48,213 nt of DNA from Chromera velia (Eukaryota; Sar; Chromeraceae), in assembly GCA_018398765.1 (NCBI GenBank), contig JAHBMJ010005864.1, forward strand, positions 14,549-62,761. The letters run 5' to 3'. This document shows positions 1-9,331 of the stretch, one piece after another. The position numbers were made by a program, and so were the translations under genes. The notes beneath the pieces were generated by a model, which ran no database searches, was not told the DNA's origin, and saw only the letters and a list, made by a program, of their open reading frames with translations. How positions within the stretch are numbered: position 1 is the stretch's first letter; each line of letters begins with the position of its first letter.

Positions 1-53
1 GGGGGGGGGGGGCGGGGGCCTTTTCCTATGGACTGGTACTTCGCTTCCTCTAG

Positions 54-129
54 ACAGCTCTTCAAACAGCCTTCTCCCCGCGTGCCTTCATCGCAGAAAC
101 CGTTCCCGAAGATGATCGCGCCCGCTACG
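54..129 (+). CDS. possible internal exon of unidentified gene (left-truncated)
   Basis: The stretch is preceded by CTTCCTCTAG and followed by GTCAGT, the donor used by most introns in this window. In phase 0 it is open and reads TALQTAFSPRAFIAETVP followed by EDDRARYG. I do not recognise the family. The gene would begin beyond the left edge. How it joins the following fragments is unresolved, because the most natural acceptor downstream (TGCAG ending at 429) puts it into a frame that stops at 542. Confidence 0.3.
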
Positions 130-429
130 GTCAGTCTCTCCTAGAATGCTTTGTATGGTGTTTGCTGCGGGACTTCGTGCGGTCAAAGTGCTCTCTGTTC
201 TCTGCATTCAAATACTTTGCCCCCTTTTTGGTCTGCAGCAAAAATGAAAATCGGGCCTCCAACTCCGAGTCGAAGTGCTCTTTTGATTCTCTGAATTGTG
301 CTCAAGCATCGTAGCGCGACAATAGCGCGCAGGATTGCCAATTCACAGGAGGTCCCCCTTTGCATGCTTGCAACATCTCAGAGTTACTTTATTTCTACTG
401 TGCCTCTCACCGCGGTACACCTGATGCAG

Positions 430-715
430 GAGTCCGACAACTGGAGAGAGGACCCCAGCACTGTTGCCTCGAAAAGGGACATGTTTCCATCCCTTCGCAC
501 ATGCAAGGCAGCGCGACAGCGGCGACCGAGACTGGCGACTGAGACCGGCGGAGATGATTTCGGTCCTTTGGTGAGTCAGACTCTTCTTTGCCACGTTCAC
601 CTCACAGATCTCTTTCCGTGTTTCAACTCTTTCCTGTTCTTGCAGCCGAAGTTAATCGATCCTGCACTTGCTGTGGTGGCGTTTTTGCCGCTGTTTCATA
701 AATTGGGCCACCCGC
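430..715 (+). CDS. possible exons of unidentified gene (430-570 and 646 to about 715)
   Basis: A TGCAG acceptor ends at 429. The reading frame ESDNWREDPSTVASKR onward stays open to a GTGAGT donor at 571. A second TGCAG acceptor at 645 continues in the same phase with PKLIDPALAVVAFLPLF. The splice signals fit this genome and the phases agree, but there is no recognisable domain, no start and no clear donor for the last piece. It may be the same gene as the exons at 54-129 and 1092-1370, or decayed sequence. Existence of a gene is uncertain. Confidence 0.3.
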
Positions 716-754
716 TGTGTGTTTTCCCCTGCTAAGCGTAGAGGGTGCGTGTGT

Positions 755-766
755 GCTCACACGCAT

Positions 767-798
<32 letters not shown>

Positions 799-815
799 AC
801 TCACACACACACACA
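755..815. repeat. (CA)n microsatellite
   Basis: Nearly pure CA dinucleotide tract with a few interruptions (ACAT, ACTC). It lies between the two groups of possible exons at the left end, so it is probably intronic. The same strand switches to TG/CT-type microsatellites elsewhere in the window. Confidence 0.9.
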
Positions 816-1091
816 GGGGCCTGGGTCAAGGAGGGAAGGGCCGAGGAAACCGGCCACACTTCTTCATCCTGATTTCAAGGAGTTGTTTTCACTGTCTGCA
901 GCTGCTCTAGTTGATCTGCGTCCTTTTTTCATTAGTTTCCTTTTGCTTAAGCTGATTGTATTACTGCCCGCCGATGAAGCTCCGACAGAATGCATGCCAA
1001 GTTTTTCTGCTTCTTCCTGCAGCGATTCATGGATACGTGGGACATGGGCACACTTTCATGTTTTGCATGCCTTGTACCTCACTTCTTGCAG

Positions 1092-1370
1092 CCCACCGAA
1101 CTTACCCTGATTCTCGCCCGAGGCATATGTGCCAATGAAGCATCCAGAGCGGCGGTCGAGGGGATCTTCCTAGGGATCTTCAGCGACAAAGGACTCGAAG
1201 GCGCGACCTGCAAAAAGAGCAACCAGAGCCCTCTTAAAATTTCCTTCCCGAAGGGCGATTCCGGAAAATCTCTGGCCTGTGCTCGTCAGTTGATCGAGCA
1301 GAGGCCGAAAGAATTTGAGGGATGGGTGGACTTTGAAAAGACCCTCAGGGCGATGGGAGAAGAGGACTGA
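1092..1370 (+). CDS. probable last exon of unidentified gene
   Basis: A good acceptor (CACTTCTTGCAG) ends at 1091. It is followed by a 92-codon open frame starting PTELTLILARGICANEAS and ending TLRAMGEED before TGA at 1368-1370. The composition is protein-like (mixed charged and hydrophobic residues, no low complexity) and shadows in other frames are shorter. I recognise no domain. It may be the 3' exon of the gene suggested by the fragments at 54-129 and 430-715. A separate short open piece at 1533-1580 (MDFKFKKEKEETALDE, followed by a GTAAGC donor) could be a first exon of something else but has no convincing continuation. Confidence 0.4.
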   Translation, partial: PTELTLILARGICANEASRAAVEGIFLGIFSDKGLEGATCKKSNQSPLKISFPKGDSGKSLACARQLIEQRPKEFEGWVDFEKTLRAMGEED

Positions 1371-1789
1371 AGAGTCCGTCACCTCTGAATTGGTCTGTGT
1401 CTATACCGTCGACGCTCATAGAGGCTCACTTTAGAAGAGTGCAAGACAAGCTGAGTGGACAAGCAGCTCATGGGTATTGGGTGGCCAGAATGAGCTTGTC
1501 AGGGCCAGGCCGCTTGGCTCCTTTCCATTTTCATGGACTTCAAATTCAAAAAAGAAAAGGAGGAAACCGCGCTAGATGAGGTAAGCGAAACTCCTTTTCA
1601 AGAGGTGACCATCTGGCAAGGATGGATCACTCAAGAGAATAATTCTTCTCTTCGTTTGCTCGCAGGTATTGGTGAGTCTGGGAGTGCGACCCAGCGGGAG
1701 TGCAGCAAGCAGGGGGTGCTTATTTGCTGTGCCCTGACCCCGCCCACAGGACTTCTGCCTTCTCACATTTTAGGACGCCGGTGCTCATG

Positions 1790-2466
1790 AGTGTATGGTG
1801 AACTTGTGAACTTCCAGGTGAAGAAGTAGTGAGTGCTTGAATTTTCAGAAAAAAAAACCATGGATGATCGACTCCGAGTCTAGCCTAGAGTCTCTAAGGA
1901 TGACTACATCAAGTTTTATTAAAGTTTAGTTTTCCACTTTTTACTTTTTAGTTATAATTAGTTTATAGTTTTATACAAAATTGTGAACCAAAGAATTCAT
2001 GCTTAAAAAAACTGAACTAACTAAAGCTAAAGCTATAAAGACTGCGTTTGGTTTCAAACTGTATTTCAAATCGTTCCACATTATGATTCCAAAATTTTAA
2101 TTTGGTATATTTGAATTCTCTTAATTATCCTTAAAGATGATCATAGAGTAATTAAATGTAAGAAACGTAACATTTGACGTATTCTCCATTATCATTGAAT
2201 CACGTGTAAATTGACGATCTCTTGCATGAACATGGGCTGCTGGGAGCACGGCTCCACTCTAGCAAAGCCAACTTCATTCATTCATTCAAGTGCCTCATAT
2301 TTTTTTCTAGAAGATTTTCTATGCTAAGAGCACTAGCAATTATAAACTTCAATCCTATATATTATAAATACTGTTATAGGAAGACCGTTGTCAGAGGGGG
2401 TAGTCTTTTGCCTAGTCTTTTGCTTAATGTAGGTTTTGTCTTCGTCTATGGGTCGGAATGAAGATA
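1790..2466. other. AT-rich gene-free spacer
   Basis: The base composition drops sharply in GC compared with the neighbouring coding segments, with many T/A runs and no splice-framed open reading frame. I see no RNA gene. It ends where the GGAATAGT-type inverted motifs of the candidate transposon begin. Confidence 0.6.
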
Positions 2467-2605
2467 GAATAGTGGAATAGTCCAATAGTACTAGCCCTGA
2501 CTAGGAATAGTTAAAATAGGCTATTCCATCATATAGAATAGTTAGAATATTTGACTATTCCACTATTCAACTATTTAACTATTCCACTATTCCACTATTC
2601 TTTAG
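2463..2605. repeat. GGAATAGT inverted-repeat cluster, left end
   Basis: AGAATAGTGGAATAG at 2466-2480 is the exact reverse complement of CTATTCCACTATTCT at 2588-2602, with further degenerate copies of both orientations between them. The segment can fold into a long hairpin. It borders the unknown minus-strand gene and probably forms the left end of the transposon. Confidence 0.75.
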
Positions 2606-3460
2606 CTGAAAAAATCAAGTCAGATAGTCGACTTAGACTCAAACAAACAGGAAGGAAAAGATTAGAGTGAATTTCACACACTGAATGAAACCTCCCCCTC
2701 TTCTTCTTCCTCGGCCGCCTCTTCCTCCTCACTTTCCTCCCCCCTCCCCTCTTGAGCCTGAGAAACAGCCTCAGGTTGCTTCTCCAGAATAATACCCATA
2801 CGACCGAGGCAGTCCTCGGTGAAATATTTGGGCTCTGTGAAAGGAGAGACCAACAGAGGAGAGATGAGGTTCTCCTCCCTCATGTCCCTGATGACCTTCT
2901 GTCGCTTTACCATGCTCATAGTCAAAACCTCCCTCTGTGCTAACTTTGCGGCCCCCCCCCAGTAAAATTCAACCAGAGGAACGTATGCGTATGATCGTTC
3001 ACAGAGGAGGGACGGCAAGAACGTGCCATCTCTTCGGAGAACCGATTCGAGACAGGCGAGAAAGAAGTAGACTTCCTGAATAGTCACATACCCAGCTACC
3101 TCTTTGAAGAGTGTGTCTGGTTTGACCGTGAACTCCTTTTTTTAGGGCTCTCCCTCCTCATACTTCACTCTCACATGCCCTGCCCCGTCTGCTTTCTTGC
3201 AATACCCCTGTGTGGAGGTGAACACAGAGGCGGCTAAGGTCTCTGTCGTGGGGACAAACTTTCGAAGTTGGGGGCTGAGTGCGGGGACGGCGCAGAGGGC
3301 AGCCAATTCCACAGGCGACGGCGACTTGAGAAACACAAAATTCGCGTACACGCTGTCGAGGTCAGCGTTTCCTGCGTACCTTTTCAGACAAGTTTGGACC
3401 AGGGGCAGGTCTCCCATCGTCTGTTTTTGTTTGAGAACCTGCAAACACAAAGAAGGAAAG

Positions 3461-4014
3461 AAATGGAAGGAAGGAAGGAAGGAAGGAAGGAAGGAAGGAA
3501 GGGAGGGAAGGAAGGAAGGAAGGAAAAAAGGAAAACAAGAATAAAATAAATAAATAAATGAATAAAGAAAGAAAGAAAGGAAGGAAGGAAGGAAGGAAAG
3601 AAGGAAAGAAAGAAAGAAAGAAAGAAAGAACGAAAGAAAGAAAGAAAGAAGGAAAGAAGGAACGAAAGAAAGAAAGAAATAAGGAAAGAAAGGAAGGAAG
3701 GAAGGGAGGAAGGAAAGAAGGAAAGCAGGAAAGAAGGAAAGAAGGAAAGAAAGAAAGAAAGAAAGAAAAGGAAGGAAGGAAGGAAGGAAGGAAGGAGGGA
3801 AGGAAGGAGGGAGGGAGGGAAAGAAGGAAGGAAGAAAGGAAAACAAGAATAAAATAAATAAATAAATGAATAAAGAAAGAAAGAAAGAAAGGAAGGAAGG
3901 AAGGAAAGAAAGAAAAAAGGAAAGAAGGAAGGAAGGAAAGAAGGAAAGAAGGAAAGAAGGAAGGAAAGAAGGAAGGAAAGAAGGAAGGAAAGAAAGGAAA
4001 GAAGGAAAGAAGGA

Positions 4015-4050
<36 letters not shown>

Positions 4051-4060
4051 GAAAAAAAGA
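3461..4060. repeat. 600-bp polypurine (GGAA/GAAA)n tract filling an intron
   Basis: On + the tract is almost purely purine, built of GGAA, GAAA and GGGA tetranucleotides. Two near-identical interruptions (AACAAGAATAAAATAAATAAATAAATGAATAAAG at 3534-3567 and 3842-3875, cited by position) show an internal duplication of about 308 bp. On the minus strand it is a polypyrimidine intron (intron 4067-3439) ending directly in the acceptor TTTGCAG. Confidence 0.9.
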
Positions 4061-4461
4061 GACTGACCTCTTCAGAAATCAGTTCCAGCCACTTCTCCGC
4101 CACCGCACTGATGGCTTTGTGTTGTTGAAGGGACACCCATTTCCCTCCCTTCTTCTCTGCTCCTGTCGCCTCCCACATAATATTTCCAGTCCCTGTTCCG
4201 CGGCCTGGGTGGTCTGGGGGCACACCCAACAAGTTGAAGACCATGTGCTTCGACGCGGCGTTCCGAATCGCTCCTATGTTTGACCCCAGCTTGGCCGCAT
4301 TGGCAGCAGAGAGCGCTCGTTTCATGAGGTCGGGGATCAAGTGGACAGCAGCAGCGGCGTCGTCGTCCGAAAAATCCTCCAAGCCCCCTGTGTAGCCGGA
4401 AATGACTCCAGCCCAACACATGGCGCCCCACTTGTCGTACTTGAGCTCACCGAGGCTGATT

Positions 4462-4638
4462 CTGCATAGAACACAAAAGAAAAAAAAGAAGGGCCAAAAT
4501 GAAGCATATTGAATGACAGAAGAGAAGAAAGAAGGGAGAGAAAAAAAAGAACAAAAGAAGGAACAAAAGAGGGAGAGAACTAGGGGAGAGAAGGAAGGAA
4601 GAAAATAAGGAAGGAGGGAAGGAAGGAAGGAAACTGAC
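4462..4638 (-). other. intron 1 of the unknown minus-strand gene
   Basis: The donor GTCAGT follows the codon start of VYYSR and the acceptor CTATGCAG precedes ISLGELKYD. Phase 2 is preserved across the junction (CG plus A gives arginine). On + the intron is again purine-rich (GAAG, GGAA), a shorter version of the tract in intron 2. Confidence 0.7.
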
Positions 4639-5329
4639 CGGCTGTAGTACACCATCAGCCGTTGCGTCGCCTCAAGTGGTAACTTGGACATGTGTTTCTC
4701 AAATCTGCTGAGGTTATCTTCATGCGTGCCTGGCCCAAACAGAGTATCCCCCTTCCCTCTAGGGGCCTTCACCCCCTTCTCAACGGCCGCAGTTAGACGT
4801 GCATCGAATCCGTCCACCTTCTCTATGAGGCTCACCAGATTTGTGCTGAGTCAGACTCCCTGCATTGCCTGGAGCAACTTAGTGAGTGGGTTACCTGTTG
4901 TCTCAGGCGGTCCCCCTCCCCTGCCTACTCCCCCTCCCCTGCCCCCTCCAGTGCCCCCTTTGCCTCGACCTTCGGGGGGGGGTGCTTTGTCTGCTTTCTC
5001 CTCTTCCTTTTCTTTTCCGCCTCTCTCTTCCTTCTTCTCCCCCTTCTTGCCTTTTCGGCCTGTCGCCCCTCCTCTGCCCCCTTTGCCTCGACCTCCAGAG
5101 GGGGGTGCTTCGTCTTCTTCCTCGTCTTCCTTTTCCTTTCCGCCTCTCTCTTCCTCCTTCTCCCCCTTCTTGCCTTTTCGGCCTGCCGCACCCCCCTTGC
5201 CCCCTTTGCCTCGACCTTGGGAGGGGGGTGCCTCTTCCTCTTCCTCCTCACCGTTCGCAACGTCAAAAAGGTTTGGGGTTTTCACATCCTCTGCAGGAGT
5301 AGGGGTACAAAAAAAACAGGCGACCGTAC

Positions 5330-5690
5330 GTCGGACTTGCAGTCTCTACAGAGAGATAGAAGATACACTCAGCGGAAAGCACACAAAAGCAACGAAAGAG
5401 CCTTCATATACCCAAAGAGACTTAGCATCGGCATTGCAGCAAGCATAGGAAAATGGAAACAAGGCTGATGTACCCGCGAGACTTGCCGTCTCTGAAAAAA
5501 AAAAGCATACACTCTCAACCAGTTCGAAGACAAATACAAGCAACCACTGAGCCTCACATGCTTCAACAGGCGTGGCATCACCATTTCAGCAGGAACGAGC
5601 CAGATGCACACATAAGACTTGCAGTCCCTGAAAAAAAAGGGAGGATACACTCTCAACACAACAGTAACCTTCATCACCCCAGTGTATCTT
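5330..5690. repeat. three degenerate direct repeats of about 140 bp
   Basis: The core GACTTGCAGTCTCTACAGAG (5334), GACTTGCCGTCTCTGAAAAA (5482) and GACTTGCAGTCCCTGAAAAA (5615) recurs with spacing of 148 and 133 bases. Each is followed by a related stretch containing ATACACTC. The repeats lie between the divergent minus-strand gene and the transposase remnant, where a promoter or subterminal binding region of the element would be expected. No open frame spans them. Confidence 0.65.
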
Positions 5691-5849
5691 TTTTTGACTT
5701 CTTCTACAAGGAAGACGATTGAGTCAGCAAGAGGAAAGATTTTGGTAGGATTTCTACCAAGATGGAAGATTTTCAGCAAACAGAAGGCCACACAAAGACA
5801 GGTGCATGGGTGGGTGGGTAAAAGCAGGTGCATGGGTGTGTGGGTGAGG

Positions 5850-5933
5850 GCAGGTCTTTTTCTCTTTCTCTCTCTCTCTTTCTCTCTTTTTCTCTCTCTC
5901 TCTCTATGTGTGTGTGTGTGTGTGTTTGTGTAT

Positions 5934-5972
<39 letters not shown>

Positions 5973-5985
5973 TACAGTTATCTGT
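5850..5985. repeat. CT- then GT-rich microsatellite
   Basis: A (CT)n/(TTCTCT)n run is followed by (GT)n. It lies immediately before the GTGTGCAG acceptor of the transposase exon. An open reading frame through this tract encodes only low-complexity SLSLSL/CVCVCV and is not considered coding. Confidence 0.9.
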
Positions 5986-6001
5986 GTGTTTGTGTGTGCA
6001 G

Positions 6002-7669
6002 AAGTGGGCATTGAGGAGCATGAAAATGGAGTGTATGCAATTGATTCTGGCTCTTCTACAAGAAGCGGAACGCAAACACCCAGATCCCGTGATAGAACTC
6101 TTCATTTCAGGAAACCCCTCTGCCGCAGATGGAGGGGCGTGGAAGCTCCACTTCTTTGTACACTTGTTTCTCGCAGACAGACCCATGGCGCAGTTTCTGG
6201 CGAATGTGTTTGAGAAAACGAACTCGAATATTCAGTCTCCCTGCCGTTTTTACTGGGTCAAGGGAACACAGTTGAAGCTGTTTGGATCAGGCCGGACAAC
6301 TACTAGCCGTTTTCCTGTAAGATCCAAGAAAGACATGCAGAAATCGCTCATTTTTTTGCAGCAAGAGAGAAAGAAAAAGTGTCAGAGACAAACAAACAAG
6401 TTTGATCAAACAAGCAAAGAGCTGTCAATGCATTGGTATGCAAAGCCGAATCCTTTCTATTCCTTGAAGTTTTTCGAGCCTCATTGTTTTCCTTGGTGTT
6501 TATTACACAACTGGGATCTGAGAATTGCAAAAAAGTGTATCGAATGCCTCCCTACGCACTTCTTTCATCAAGATGATGAATCTCGTTTTGGATCAAAAGC
6601 GCAACTGGAGGCCTGTGAATCATACTGCAAAGAGATCGTTCTCCCCCCTTACATGGCCCATCTCTCTTCCAGTGGTTTTTTCAATGTGCCTAACATGCAA
6701 GGAAAGCAGCTGAGACATGTCATGCAGATTCTCCCATTCGCGATGGCCTGCAACGATGTGGGGGGGGACCTTATTGACATGTTCGCAGACGTAGCATACG
6801 TGGGGTCGCACCTTCATAGGGAGACTTGGCCTCTCCATTTGTTTGTGGGTGTGGGTATGAGGGCTGGGGAATCTGAAGATGAAGAACGTTTGTGTCTGCT
6901 AGTTGTCAACACGATCAAAAAGTTTATTGGCATTTTGGAGAGATGTGGACGTGACTGTTCAAGTCTGGCAAAGCCTCATGAGGTGAGTGAGCATTGTATT
7001 GAAAACTTTGTGAAGCATGGCCCTCCAGTGGGTTGTTCGACTGAGCCTTTTGAGCGGGCTCACAAAGGATTGAATGCATTTTTAAGTTGCATCACGCGTC
7101 GACATTTTTTGCAATCTCTTTGTCTTTGCATTGAGGAAATGGAAAAAATAGACGCCGTCTTTGAAGAAGAAAGGAGACTTGAAGTAGACAGAAAAATGAC
7201 CCGAGTGCGAGATCTCCTGGCAAAGAAGTTTGATCGACTTGTTCAATCAGATGTGAGTTTGTTTGATGTGAATACTGGGGATGCGTTGAAGGAAATCCGT
7301 TTTGTGAACCGATTGGTTAAGGAGCTGGTTGAGGTTCTCTTCATACATGTGCATGGATACGATGGCCTCGAAGGACCGCAGGTGACCGCAAGAAAGAATG
7401 TCATCAGAAGCGCTCTTCTTCAGTATGGTCATGTAACGGTGTACAGAAAGATGTATCTCTCTGGCGTGAAGAAATACAGAAAGCTCATGCTGCAGGAAGA
7501 TGATTTCGTTGAGGAAATTTCGGATAGTTCAGGGAAAGATTCATCTTGGCTGGCCGTGAGTGCTTGGCCGCAAGGGGAGGGGGTGGGGAGAGCTACAGGA
7601 ATGCCAATTCATGAACACGGGAATTTGCGTGCGTTTTCCCCTGTTCATGTACAGTGGAAAGACTCATAG
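6002..7669 (+). pseudogene. truncated DDE transposase, Plavaka/CACTA-like
   Basis: The open frame runs from a TGTGTGCAG acceptor at 6001 (KWALRSMKMECMQL) to TAG at 7667-7669, about 555 residues. An early block, HFFVHLFLADRPMAQFLANV, resembles the part of Plavaka-type transposases where the target protein is fetched after the first acidic residue. The later block KPHEVSEHCIENF, then GPPVGCSTEPFERAHKGLN, matches the K.H...H...FGP...FSTE.FE..HK pattern of the C-terminal catalytic region of Plavaka and related CACTA/KDZ superfamily transposases; the glutamate of STEPFE would be the last catalytic residue. The N-terminal third, including the first catalytic aspartate, is not present. After the stop the same frame continues open to 8068 apart from a second TAG at 7718-7720. 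Family assignment is by motif memory only. Confidence 0.6.
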
Positions 7670-8068
7670 TACAGTCCTCCCCGTCCTTCATACATTGTGT
7701 TGAGTGAAGACGACCTGTAGGAAGAAAAGAAGACCATGTGGGGGGTTCTTTCTCTTCTTTTTACCCTAAAACTGTCTGATTCTACTCCTTCTGCATTGAA
7801 AAATTCCTGGGCAGACGTCCTGCGTGAGAAAATGTGTCTCATTGAAGAATTGCAAGAGTTTAGGGAGGATGCATATCCTTCATACAGCGAGAACCTTCAT
7901 TCAAAATATGTGTTTTTTAATAAGAAATCAATGGTTCTCTTTGCTTGGCATGTGGTTGATCGCGTGGTTCTTATGCCAGACATCAAGTTCAATTGGGGAG
8001 GACGACAGAGACAACAAATGAAAGACACGCAAGATTTTTGGTTTTGGGTGAATTGGTACATCACCTGA
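7670..8068 (+). pseudogene. C-terminal remnant of the transposase, separated by in-frame stops
   Basis: This is the same frame as the transposase above. After TAG (7667-7669) come YSPPRPSYIVLSEDDL, a second TAG (7718-7720), and then an uninterrupted frame (ALKNSWADVLREKMCLIEEL ... VFFNKKSMVLFAWHVVDRVV ... KFNWGGRQRQQ) to TGA at 8066-8068. The DRVVLMPDIKFNWGGRQRQ segment recalls the short C-terminal tail after the catalytic domain in Plavaka transposases (DRDMFMRYRGGGVGH-like). The unbroken phase across two nonsense codons argues for recent point inactivation rather than unrelated sequence. Confidence 0.5.
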
Positions 8069-8159
8069 TAAGAAAAGATCTTCTTTAATGTATCTGCACA
8101 ATAGACCTCAGGCTGTTCGTCAAACGCTTATGGACTGGCAGCGTAGGTGCCAATGCTTC

Positions 8160-8395
8160 ATCCTGGAGAATAGTTGGAATAGTGGAATAGTCTACTATTC
8201 CCTATTCCAGAGATTATACTATTCAAAGATCAAAAAAACTGAAATTCTTTTCAAAAACGTTTTAAATGGTTTTTAAATGATACTAGACATTTTTAACATG
8301 TTTTAAAAAATTTTGATACTATTTTTTTTTTAATCATTCCCTAGTGGAATAGTTGGAATAGTGGACTATTCCTACTATTCCGACTAGTCATCCTC
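8160..8395. repeat. GGAATAGT inverted-repeat clusters, right end
   Basis: Two palindromic clusters (about 8165-8212 and 8343-8390) are built from GGAATAG(T) followed by CTATTCC. They flank 130 bp of very AT-rich sequence. The motif is the one at 2463-2605, and the outermost copy mirrors the left end. Confidence 0.75.
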
Positions 8396-8597
8396 CCCAC
8401 CCGACTCATAGACGTTCTTTGATTCCTGCAAATGCCCCAGTGGGGCCTAGGTCGAAGGATTGATTTGTATGTATGGCATTGTATGCATGAAATTCTAGGT
8501 CTAGTTCTAGGTTAATTGGCCAGAGCCTATAATACCCCCTATACGGCTCGCCAGCTTTAACCCCATACATCATCATATAGTTTTTTGAATTTTTTTT
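8396..8597. other. spacer between the two mobile elements, with a dispersed repeat
   Basis: No gene is visible. Bases 8502-8562 (GGTTAATTGGCCAGAGCC... GGCTCGCCAGCTTTAACC) resemble 25408-25455 (GGTTAGCCAAAGCC... GGCTCACCGGCTTTAACC), suggesting two members of a short dispersed repeat family. Confidence 0.45.
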
Positions 8598-8602
8598 AGT
8601 AA

Positions 8603-9005
8603 AGTGAAATTTCTAGTATATACTCAGGTGGGAGTTTGAGACTAGGGAATCTGTCTGTTGATACATGTGTTGTTCAGGCAGAAAAAATAGAGTGATATGG
8701 TCAAGGAGTTATAAAGAGTCAGATAATGTGAGAACCTGTCTTTTGAGGTAGTCCAGAGTTCAGAGAGAGTAATTGTATCTCTCCCAGATCACACATCTAC
8801 TTAACTCCTTTCACATTCTGTTACATGAATTACAACTCGATTCAACACAAACAAACAACAGTGTGTACGGATGTCATAAATATAGCTCAGATAAATGCAT
8901 GCATCTCCCAATACAGAGATACTATAACAGTGCGGCGGCGTGGTGTGGCGCGGTGCAGTACCTGTCGCCATGATCCATCCGACTGGACCTAAACCATATT
9001 TCACA
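8603..9005 (-). repeat. 3' LTR (403 bp)
   Basis: This is the LTR next to the polypurine tract in the minus orientation. It aligns along its whole length with 11327-11708, with scattered substitutions and a few indels (an extra stretch near 8703-8718 and an extra ATACTATAA near 8930). Many differences are C/T or G/A, as expected from decay of CpG sites, and the divergence points to an old insertion. Confidence 0.9.
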
Positions 9006-9069
9006 CACCCCCTCATCCAAATACACTCAGCCTTACTTGCTCTTCCATCGTTTTCCTGAATTCTCCCTA

Positions 9070-9331
9070 GCCATTCTCCCATAGCTTTGCTCGTAGACGG
9101 ACAGCGCTTGCCTGACTGAGAGTCACTTTCAGTCGTTTGGGCTGCGTGGCTGCCCAGAAACCCTCTTCATCCACTCCTTCCATCCCAAAGAATACATCTA
9201 GGGGATCTACCCTCTTTCGGCGGCTGTCTGCTGCGGCTCTGTTTTGGAAGACCAGATGGTCTTGTATCTTTTCTCTGGACATGATTTGCTCAGCCTCCTT
9301 CTCCATCTGTTTCTGTTCTTGTTTACCAGAC
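9070..9331 (-). CDS. short ORF before the 3' LTR of unknown function
   Basis: An 87-residue frame starts at the ATG of MSGKQEQKQMEKEAEQIM and ends LRAKLWENG with TAG near 9070. It is rich in charged residues and predicted helical, with a middle KRVDPLDVFFGMEGVDEEGF. It is the longest clean reading frame near the 3' end of the LTR element and may be the end of its gag-like protein. A repeated peptide EIDELQ with short charged neighbours is visible upstream on the same strand (9790-9950). Confidence 0.35.

Larger units (their letters stand above)
2674..5290 (-). pseudogene. three-exon gene of unknown function with two in-frame stop codons
   Basis: Exons read on the minus strand: about 5290-4639, 4461-4068 and 3438-2674, with GTCAGT donors and TGCAG acceptors and consistent phases. 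The N-terminus, about 110 residues, is disordered and made of three GRGKGG...GRKGKKGEKEEERGGKEKE repeats, acidic, basic and glycine-rich. A globular region follows. Its pieces are EKVDGFDARL in exon 1, ELKYDKWGAMCWAGVISG in exon 2 and the alanine/leucine-rich start of exon 3. The tail is strongly acidic. A TGA at 4851-4853 interrupts the frame between QAMQGV and LSTNLVSLIEKV. A TAA at 3142-3144 interrupts it between KYEEGEP and KKEFTVKPDTLF. In both cases the same frame remains coding on each side. No start ATG is visible: the exon seems to begin at a TGCAG acceptor near 5291, so a 5' exon is missing. I recognise no family. It sits within the candidate transposon and could be its accessory protein. 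Decay, recoding and sequencing error are all possible explanations for the stops. Confidence 0.6.
2467..8380. mobile_element. candidate DNA transposon with GGAATAGT-type inverted ends
   Basis: The left end reads GAATAGTGGAATAGTCCA at 2467-2484. The right end, read on the other strand from 8380 to 8362, is GAATAGTAGGAATAGTCCA, the same motif with one extra base. Further inverted copies of the GGAATAG/CTATTCC unit sit just inside both ends (2490-2602 and 8163-8215). Between them lie a transposase remnant on + (6002-8068) and an unknown three-exon gene on - (2674-5290). CACTA-type elements carry terminal inverted repeats with many subterminal motif copies, which fits. I found no convincing target-site duplication, so the exact borders are uncertain. 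The interrupted reading frames suggest an inactive copy. Confidence 0.5.

Noticed and set aside
1-25. G-quadruplex or telomere-like end
   Set aside because: Homopolymeric G at both window ends and next to N bases points to an assembly artefact rather than a telomere.
3142-4835. Long Phe/Ser/Leu-rich or Lys/Glu/Gly-rich frames across the polypurine tract
   Set aside because: They are translations of the tetranucleotide repeat. The flanking frames join cleanly when the tract is removed as an intron.
5828-6001. Reading the transposase as starting upstream with SLSLSLFLSF...CVCVCV
   Set aside because: The peptide is only the translation of CT and GT microsatellites. The TGTGTGCAG acceptor at 6001 gives a natural exon start.
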